Assembly (NCBI GenBank): GCA_025997675.1
Contig: BNUX01000095.1
Location: forward strand, 1-10,354
DNA: 10,354 bases
Reading direction: 5' to 3'
From: Spirochaetia bacterium
Lineage (GTDB): Bacteria; Spirochaetota; Spirochaetia; Treponematales; Breznakiellaceae
The position numbers were made by a program, and so were the translations under genes. Below are positions 6,184 to 10,354 of this stretch, piece by piece (the stretch's first letter is position 1; each line of letters begins with the position of its first letter). The notes below the pieces were generated by a model. The model searched no databases. It was not told where the DNA came from and saw nothing but the letters and a program-made list of their open reading frames with translations.

Positions 6184-6212
6184 TTGCGTCGATGGTGATT
6201 CTCCGGTATAGT
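6184..6212 (+). promoter_or_regulatory. Possible internal promoter before the second lipoprotein
   Basis: TATAGT (6207-6212) lies 17 nt after TTGCGT (6184-6189, first three bases match TTGACA). It falls in the 54-nt gap after the TPR gene and just before the Shine-Dalgarno aggag (6219-6223). It could give the last gene its own transcription in addition to read-through. Confidence 0.35.
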
Positions 6213-6228
6213 AGTAATAGGAGAAGCC

Positions 6229-6972
6229 GTGAAAAGTCCAATTATTAAACTTACCGGGGCGGTTATTGTCCTCGGGCTCTGTATGGGATGCGCCAGTTTC
6301 GGGCGTCAGAAGGCAGGGGATCTTTCCCCCCATTTGCCCGTGGGCATCGTTACGGTGGTATCAAATTACAATATTTATTGGGATGATGAGGATCCCGACG
6401 CTGCGGAGCTTTTCAAAAAGACGAAGGACCCCGAAAAAACACGGGCCTCAAGTGCGGATGGCCTTATCAACGATGCGGAGGCTATTCTCCGGCAAAGCTT
6501 AGCCGGTGCGGGAGTAACCGCGCTGGTATCGAAGGAACAGGTCACCGGGTCCCGGGCCTATGCAAATGCGAAACGAAAATCCCAATGGAAGAGTAAAAGC
6601 ATGGTCATCGCCGATGGTTATGAACCTGTTGATTACGGGGATAAAAAATTTGCCGCAGCCCTGGCGGAAGAAACCGGGGTTAAGGCGGGGATTTATGTTG
6701 TCTTTGATTTTTCCAAGTCCATGGCTACCGGGATAGGCAAAACCGGCAATTTCCGGGTTCAACTGGATATGACGGTGATCATCATTGATGAAAACGGTCA
6801 GACACTCTATAAAAAGAACCGTTTTGTGAGTAGTGACGAACGAATACGGGTAACCCTCCGGGCTTTTAATAGAAACGAATTGTTGGACCTGTTCAGATCC
6901 AACATTGCCGAGGCCTGTTATCTTTTTATTCAGGAATTTGCCGCCTTAAATTCCCTGGTGCTGGGAGAATAG
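6229..6972 (+). CDS. Lipoprotein of unknown function, possible CsgG/LpoB-like fold
   Basis: This 247-residue protein has a clear lipobox, LCMGC, with Cys21. I do not recognise the family by sequence. The order of elements resembles the CsgG/LpoB/DUF799 type of periplasmic lipoprotein. A first strand (VGIVTVVSN, 38-46) is followed by a helix (INDAEAILRQSLAGAG, about 80-95), a strand with polar end (VTALVSKEQV), a helix before a strand (AALAEETGVKAGIYVVFDF) and a long hairpin (FRVQLDMTVIIID, ENGQTLYKKNRFV). The C-terminus is helical. GTG 6229 is supported by aggag 5 nt upstream. It follows the TPR lipoprotein by 54 nt with a possible promoter in the gap, so it may belong to the mla operon or be a separate unit. 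The lipoprotein call is firm; the fold is a guess from strand and helix order. Confidence 0.7.
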   Translation: MKSPIIKLTGAVIVLGLCMGCASFGRQKAGDLSPHLPVGIVTVVSNYNIYWDDEDPDAAELFKKTKDPEKTRASSADGLINDAEAILRQSLAGAGVTALVSKEQVTGSRAYANAKRKSQWKSKSMVIADGYEPVDYGDKKFAAALAEETGVKAGIYVVFDFSKSMATGIGKTGNFRVQLDMTVIIIDENGQTLYKKNRFVSSDERIRVTLRAFNRNELLDLFRSNIAEACYLFIQEFAALNSLVLGE

Positions 6973-6999
6973 CGGCTTATGGTTTTGCCGGTTTTTGCC

Positions 7000-7005
7000 G
7001 ATACT
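7000..7005 (+). promoter_or_regulatory. Possible -10 box close to the start codon
   Basis: GATACT ends 9 nt before ATG 7015. No good -35 is visible (TTATGG at 6977-6982 with a 17-nt spacer is weak). An in-frame TAA at 7009-7011 rules out an earlier start for the gene, and there is no Shine-Dalgarno, so a near-leaderless mRNA is plausible. Confidence 0.3.
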
Positions 7006-7014
7006 TTGTAAACT

Positions 7015-8055
7015 ATGTCTTCCCAACCCATCAAAAGATGGCTCTATCTTGCTACCCCAATCCTGTTGCTGATCCTTCCCGTTCCGGCGGGAGCCCAAAG
7101 TGTGGCGGTTGTCCCGCAGATAGCGGGCTCTGTACCGATCCGGGAAAGCGCCAAACCGCCCTTTCCGTCCTTTTATTTTACGGAATACTACAAGACCTAC
7201 GAAGCCCAGGAAGCGGCCCGGCCTTATTGGGTGGCCTCGGAAACGGAGGTTAACACCCAGGCCCGAATCCGGCAGGAAAACACCTCCATACTCCTGAACA
7301 ACGATATCCTTGCCTTTTACGGACACCCCCTTTCCCGGAACATGGGTATCCTGGGGAGGTATCCCATTGCGGAACTGGATGCCCGGCTCACCAAGCTTGC
7401 AGAGGACTATGCGGCGGTGTCGGGGGGCCGGCATGTACGCAAGGCCTTCTACATCATCTACGGGACCGTCTGGCCGGAGGGAGAGATCGGCATTCTCCGG
7501 GAACCGGTTTTGCAGGAGTGGATACGATACGCCCTGGAGCACGATATTCTAGTGTTCATTGACCACCAAATTGGGCGCTACGATCCCATAGCCTCCCTCA
7601 AACGGATGCTGCCTTATTTGCGCTACCCCAACGTGCACCTGGCCCTGGACCCGGAATGGCGGACCACCAAGCCCATGAAGGAAATCGGCTCCGTGACCGC
7701 CGCGGAGCTTAACACCGCCCAGCAGGTGATGGAAGAGTACATGATGGAAAACCACATACCCGGGGAGCGGATGCTGGTGATCCACCAGTTTAAACCCTGG
7801 ATGATAGAGAACCGGGACAACGTGCGGGCCGGCAGGGACAGGGTCCGGCTGATCCACTGTGCCGACGGCTTCGGCAACCCCAGCCAAAAGCGGGTCGCCT
7901 ATGCCGATAATGCCAAGGCGCGTAACATACCCCTCAAGTCATTCAAACTGTTCTACAACTTTGAAATCCCCGGGGCAGGATACGACGCGCCCCTTTTGTC
8001 CCCAAGCCAGGTGTATGGATTGGACCCCCGGCCCTACCTGATCATGTACCAGTAG
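7015..8055 (+). CDS. Secreted TIM-barrel-like protein, putative hydrolase
   Basis: This 346-residue protein has a signal peptide (RWLYLATPILLLILPVPAGA, cleavage near A27) and no lipobox. The mature part carries motifs I associate with a conserved uncharacterised secreted family of probable TIM-barrel fold: ILAFYGHPLSRNMGILG (98-114), VFIDHQIGR (180-188), NVHLALDPEW (206-215), LVIHQFKPWMI (254-264) and HCADGFGNPSQKR (281-293). Strand-end acidic residues such as D183, D212 and E214, and H184/H257, are candidate active-site residues by analogy with glycoside hydrolases. No substrate can be assigned. ATG 7015 is forced by the in-frame stop just upstream and by the need for the signal peptide. It starts 42 nt after the previous gene and is followed after 9 nt by the acetyltransferase gene, with which it is probably co-transcribed. 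Confidence 0.65.
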   Translation: MSSQPIKRWLYLATPILLLILPVPAGAQSVAVVPQIAGSVPIRESAKPPFPSFYFTEYYKTYEAQEAARPYWVASETEVNTQARIRQENTSILLNNDILAFYGHPLSRNMGILGRYPIAELDARLTKLAEDYAAVSGGRHVRKAFYIIYGTVWPEGEIGILREPVLQEWIRYALEHDILVFIDHQIGRYDPIASLKRMLPYLRYPNVHLALDPEWRTTKPMKEIGSVTAAELNTAQQVMEEYMMENHIPGERMLVIHQFKPWMIENRDNVRAGRDRVRLIHCADGFGNPSQKRVAYADNAKARNIPLKSFKLFYNFEIPGAGYDAPLLSPSQVYGLDPRPYLIMYQ

Positions 8056-8064
8056 GAAACTTCA

Positions 8065-8580
8065 GTGGAACTGTATAAAAACGAACATACCCTGCTGCGA
8101 TACGCAGAAGAAAAGGACGCCCCGCTGATCCTGGAGTTTATCCGGGGTCTGGCGGAATACGAGCATCTTCTGGATCAGGTGGAGGCCACCGAAGAAGACT
8201 TGCGAAAGCATATTTTTCATGAAGGCCCGGCCGCCGTGATCATCGCCGAATACGACGGCGTTCCTGCGGGGTTTGCCCTGTACTTCTCCAATTTCTCTAC
8301 TTTCCTGGGACGCCCCGGAATCTACATAGAAGATCTGTTTGTGAAGCCTGAACTGCGGGGCAAGGGCCTGGGCAAAGCCCTGCTCACCTGCCTTGCGGCT
8401 CTGGCGGTGGAGAAAAACTGCGGGCGGCTGGAGTGGTCCTGTCTCAACTGGAACGAATCCTCCATTGCTTTTTACAAGAGCCGGGGCGCCCAGCCGTTGA
8501 GCGAATGGACTACCTTCCGTGTTACGGGGGATAGGCTTACAGACCTTGCTAAAAAAAATCCCCATACCGGTAAAATTTAA
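8065..8580 (+). CDS. GNAT acetyltransferase, spermidine/thialysine (SSAT) type
   Basis: This 171-residue cytoplasmic N-acetyltransferase uses acetyl-CoA. The C-terminal half closely follows the diamine acetyltransferase (SSAT1/SSAT2) pattern: YIEDLFVKPELRGKGLGKAL (87-106), then EWSCLNWNESSIAFYKSRGA (123-142), and EWTTFRVTGDRL. Acetyl-CoA binds at RGKGLG (98-103). Glu89 and Tyr137 align by motif with the catalytic Glu92 and Tyr140 of human SSAT1. Likely substrates are polyamines or lysine analogues; the sequence alone does not decide. The GTG start lies 9 nt after the upstream gene, with taggaa overlapping that gene's stop codon. The last 32 nt overlap the convergent deacetylase gene, and no terminator is visible between them. 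Confidence 0.88.
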   Translation: MELYKNEHTLLRYAEEKDAPLILEFIRGLAEYEHLLDQVEATEEDLRKHIFHEGPAAVIIAEYDGVPAGFALYFSNFSTFLGRPGIYIEDLFVKPELRGKGLGKALLTCLAALAVEKNCGRLEWSCLNWNESSIAFYKSRGAQPLSEWTTFRVTGDRLTDLAKKNPHTGKI

Positions 8581-9319
8581 GCCCCAGCTCCGCCGCGGTT
8601 CTTAACAGGTATTCCAGCCGTTCCGGGCTGATACCCCAATCGGCCTTCGCAGTAATAGTGTGGGTGGTCAGGGGCAGGATACCGCCGTTGGACTGTATCA
8701 TCATAAGCATGGCGCTAATGTCGGCCTCAAATGCGGCATCGCTTTTATACTGAATATTGTCAATAGATTTTGATGAAATATATCCGGCCTTGATAGCAGG
8801 TACACTATATATCCGGCAGGTTGCGCCGAAACCCCGGCGTATGGAAAAGTGTTCCTCCAGGGCATCCTCCATCCAGGGCTCGGAAAAGCCGTAGGGGTAG
8901 GCGAAGGATTTGAGGGGCAGGCCCTGTTGACGGAGGGCTTCGGCCCCGCCGAGGGTCTCCTCAAAAAACACCTGCCGGGAAACCTTTAATAGGTTGGGAT
9001 GGCTTTTGGTGTGGTACCCGATTTCATGGCCTTTTTTTACCGCAGCGGCACAGAAGGTGGAGTAGTCCCCCTGGACAAAAAAGGTAACCTTTGCCTCATA
9101 CCGGTCAAGGAGATCGAAGTACCGCTCCCAAACCTCCTCGTAATCATCATCAAAGGCCAGCAGTAAGCCCGAAGGCTCTCCAATAGAAGGAAGCGGTTCC
9201 TCTTCTTCCACGGGAAATTCCGGAACCACGCCGGGCGCCGGGGGTGGACGGCTTGCACAGGAGAGGATGCTAAGCGCCATAAAGAAGCTGAGGAGGACTA
9301 AACGAACCCGTTTTGCCAT
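8549..9319 (-). CDS. Polysaccharide deacetylase (NodB-type) lipoprotein
   Basis: This 256-residue CE4-family carbohydrate esterase is anchored by a lipobox SILSC (Cys21), followed by a Pro/Glu-rich linker (25-48). NodB motifs are in order: motif 1 AFDDDY (55-60, Asp57/Asp58), motif 2 HTKSH (103-107, metal ligands His103 and His107), motif 3 FAYPYG (139-144) and motif 5 with His220 (PLTTHT). Motif 3 has AYP in place of the RPP common in the family, a variant seen in many bacterial members. It should remove N-acetyl groups from an extracytoplasmic glycan; the substrate is unknown. ATG 9319 is supported by aaggaa on the minus strand (plus 9329-9334), 9 nt upstream. It is divergent from coaB and convergent with the acetyltransferase gene, overlapping it by 32 nt. 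Confidence 0.88.
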   Translation of the reverse strand: MAKRVRLVLLSFFMALSILSCASRPPPAPGVVPEFPVEEEEPLPSIGEPSGLLLAFDDDYEEVWERYFDLLDRYEAKVTFFVQGDYSTFCAAAVKKGHEIGYHTKSHPNLLKVSRQVFFEETLGGAEALRQQGLPLKSFAYPYGFSEPWMEDALEEHFSIRRGFGATCRIYSVPAIKAGYISSKSIDNIQYKSDAAFEADISAMLMMIQSNGGILPLTTHTITAKADWGISPERLEYLLRTAAELGLKFYRYGDFF

Positions 9320-9344
9320 AGGGCATAATTCCTTAAAATCTCAA

Positions 9345-9353
9345 AGTATGATA
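9345..9353. promoter_or_regulatory. Overlapping divergent -10-like boxes
   Basis: In the 79-bp gap between the deacetylase and coaB, gtatgata contains TATGAT on the plus strand (9347-9352). The minus strand reads CATACT (plus 9345-9350) and TATCAT (plus 9348-9353). The -35 regions on both sides are poor. If both are used, the two promoters would compete for the same DNA. Confidence 0.3.
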
Positions 9354-9398
9354 CCATAGAAAGCAGTTAATTTACAGAACTTTTTGGGGAAGACAAGA

Positions 9399-10139
9399 GT
9401 GAATGTTTTGATAAGCGCCGGTGGTACCAGGGAACGTATTGATGCGGTCAGGAGTATTACCAACACCGCCACGGGTCGTTTGGGCTGCCGTATTGCCGCC
9501 TGTTTCGATGCGGCCCCGGAAACTGAGCGTATCTTTTACCTTTGTGGAAAAAACGCCCCCTTGCCTGCATCCGCAAAGGTGGAATTCTCCGTTATTGAGG
9601 ACACCGCCGGTCTGGAACGGGCGGTCCGGGGTCTTCTCCGGACCCACCGGGTAGACGCGATTATCCACAGCATGGCCGTAAGCGACTACCGGGTGCGTAC
9701 CGTGACCACCCCTGCTCGTATCGCGGAAGCCGCCGCTGCCGCCGGGGACTCCCTGATCAAGGCGATTGACCGCGCCCCTTCCCTGGGACAGGACGCCAAG
9801 ATAAGTTCCAATGAAAACCGGCTGGTCATCGTCCTGGAGCCCACCCCGAAGATCATATCCCTCTTTCACACCCTGGCTCCTGATGCGCTGCTTGTAGGCT
9901 TTAAGCTCCTGGACAATGTGTCCCATGAAACCCTGATCGATACCGCCCACTGTCTCCTGCAACAGAATCACTGCGCCTATGTGCTGGCAAATGATGTCCG
10001 TGATATTCACGATGACACCCATATCGCTTATCTGGTGGACCGGGACCGGCGCCTTCAGCGGTTTGGGGATAAGGACGAAATAGCCCGGGGAATAACGGAA
10101 AAAGTGATAGAAAAACTGAGGGAGAAAAACCGCACATGA
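9399..10139 (+). CDS. coaB: Phosphopantothenate-cysteine ligase, stand-alone CoaB
   Basis: This enzyme joins cysteine to 4'-phosphopantothenate, the second step of CoA synthesis from pantothenate. Counting from GTG 9399 it has 246 residues and consists only of the CoaB domain. Motifs are AGGTRERID (7-15), RSITNTATGRLG (18-29), IIHSMAVSDYRV (88-99), KISS (134-137), PTPKIISL (148-155), VGFKLLDNV (166-174) and LANDV (196-200). The pattern RSITN..TG.LG with HSMAVSDY, TPKIISL and GFKLL is that of the monofunctional streptococcal-type CoaB, not the C-terminal half of fused CoaBC. GTG 9399 is preferred over TTG 9384 because VNVLISAGGT is the normal N-terminus and gggga lies about 8 nt upstream. The TGA overlaps the coaC ATG by 4 nt. 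Confidence 0.93.
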   Translation: MNVLISAGGTRERIDAVRSITNTATGRLGCRIAACFDAAPETERIFYLCGKNAPLPASAKVEFSVIEDTAGLERAVRGLLRTHRVDAIIHSMAVSDYRVRTVTTPARIAEAAAAAGDSLIKAIDRAPSLGQDAKISSNENRLVIVLEPTPKIISLFHTLAPDALLVGFKLLDNVSHETLIDTAHCLLQQNHCAYVLANDVRDIHDDTHIAYLVDRDRRLQRFGDKDEIARGITEKVIEKLREKNRT

Positions 10140-10354
10140 AAAACATTATCCTGGGCATTACCGGCAGTATTGCGGCGTATAAGGGTGCGGAGATAGCCAA
10201 TGCCCTGACCAGGGAAGGCCACGCTGTCCATGTGATCATGACCGCCTCGGCGCGGCAGTTTATCACCCCTATTACGTTTCAGACCCTCACCAAACACAAG
10301 GTGTACACAGAAATGTTTGACGAGCTTATCTACGAAGATGTGCGGCATATCGCC
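10136..10354 (+). CDS. coaC: Phosphopantothenoylcysteine decarboxylase CoaC, partial
   Basis: The first 73 codons of a flavoprotein decarboxylase are present; the rest lies beyond the window. It converts 4'-phosphopantothenoylcysteine to 4'-phosphopantetheine using FMN. The N-terminal FMN-binding signature is clear: ILGITGSIAAYKGAEIANAL (5-24), then VIMTASARQFITPITFQTL (33-51). His71, in DVRHIA, sits where the active-site histidine of the HFCD family (His75 of E. coli Dfp) is expected. The ATG overlaps the coaB stop (ATGA), so the two steps are translationally coupled. Whether the protein ends as a stand-alone CoaC cannot be seen here, but the preceding coaB makes a fused second ligase domain unlikely. 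Confidence 0.92.
   Translation, partial: MKNIILGITGSIAAYKGAEIANALTREGHAVHVIMTASARQFITPITFQTLTKHKVYTEMFDELIYEDVRHIA

Noticed and set aside
6973..6996. Terminator after the second lipoprotein (cggc ... gccg followed by gttttt)
   Set aside because: The stem is only 4 bp around a 10-nt loop; too weak to call, although some termination is possible.
9384..9398. TTG start for CoaB at 9384
   Set aside because: It adds MGKTR before the family's normal N-terminus and would consume the likely Shine-Dalgarno gggga.

Overview
The window reads as a chromosomal segment of a spirochaete. A termite-gut-type Treponema of moderately high GC is my best guess. The reasons are the relaxed spirochaete-style lipoboxes on four predicted lipoproteins, a repeat-rich lipoprotein of a style I associate with gut treponemes, and frequent GTG/TTG starts. 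This placement is inference from composition and gene style; no marker gene proves it.

Layout. (1) Positions 1-1538: a strongly structured leader (17-bp stem) precedes a 441-residue lipoprotein with an Ig-like domain and seven propeller-type repeats, closed by a strong Rho-independent terminator. (2) Positions 1569-2732 look accessory. They hold a small membrane-anchored coiled-coil protein built on 21-bp tandem repeats, nine tandem copies of a 20-bp palindromic unit, and an antitoxin-like gene coupled to a MazF/PemK toxin that stops after 28 codons. (3) Positions 2733-6972: an Mla/MCE lipid-transport operon (mlaE, mlaF, mlaD) runs into a TPR lipoprotein and a second lipoprotein with a possible CsgG/LpoB-like fold. 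(4) Positions 7015-8580: a secreted TIM-barrel-like protein and an SSAT-type GNAT acetyltransferase. The GNAT gene converges on, and overlaps by 32 bp, a minus-strand polysaccharide-deacetylase lipoprotein (8549-9319). (5) Positions 9399-10354: separate coaB and coaC genes of coenzyme A synthesis in the order coaB-coaC, overlapping by 4 nt; coaC runs off the window.

How they work together. MlaE and MlaF would form the inner-membrane ABC core and MlaD the MCE ring that passes lipid between membranes. The two lipoproteins behind them could supply periplasmic or outer-membrane partners in place of the MlaA and MlaC that are not present here. The divergent 79-bp gap between the deacetylase and coaB carries overlapping -10-like boxes. 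Several genes (2283, 2733, 7015) have a -10-like box only 6-10 nt before the start codon and no Shine-Dalgarno, which points to leaderless transcripts.

The most unusual items are the palindromic 20-bp array, the broken toxin beside an intact antitoxin, the candidate leaderless starts, and the Mla operon with its private lipoproteins.
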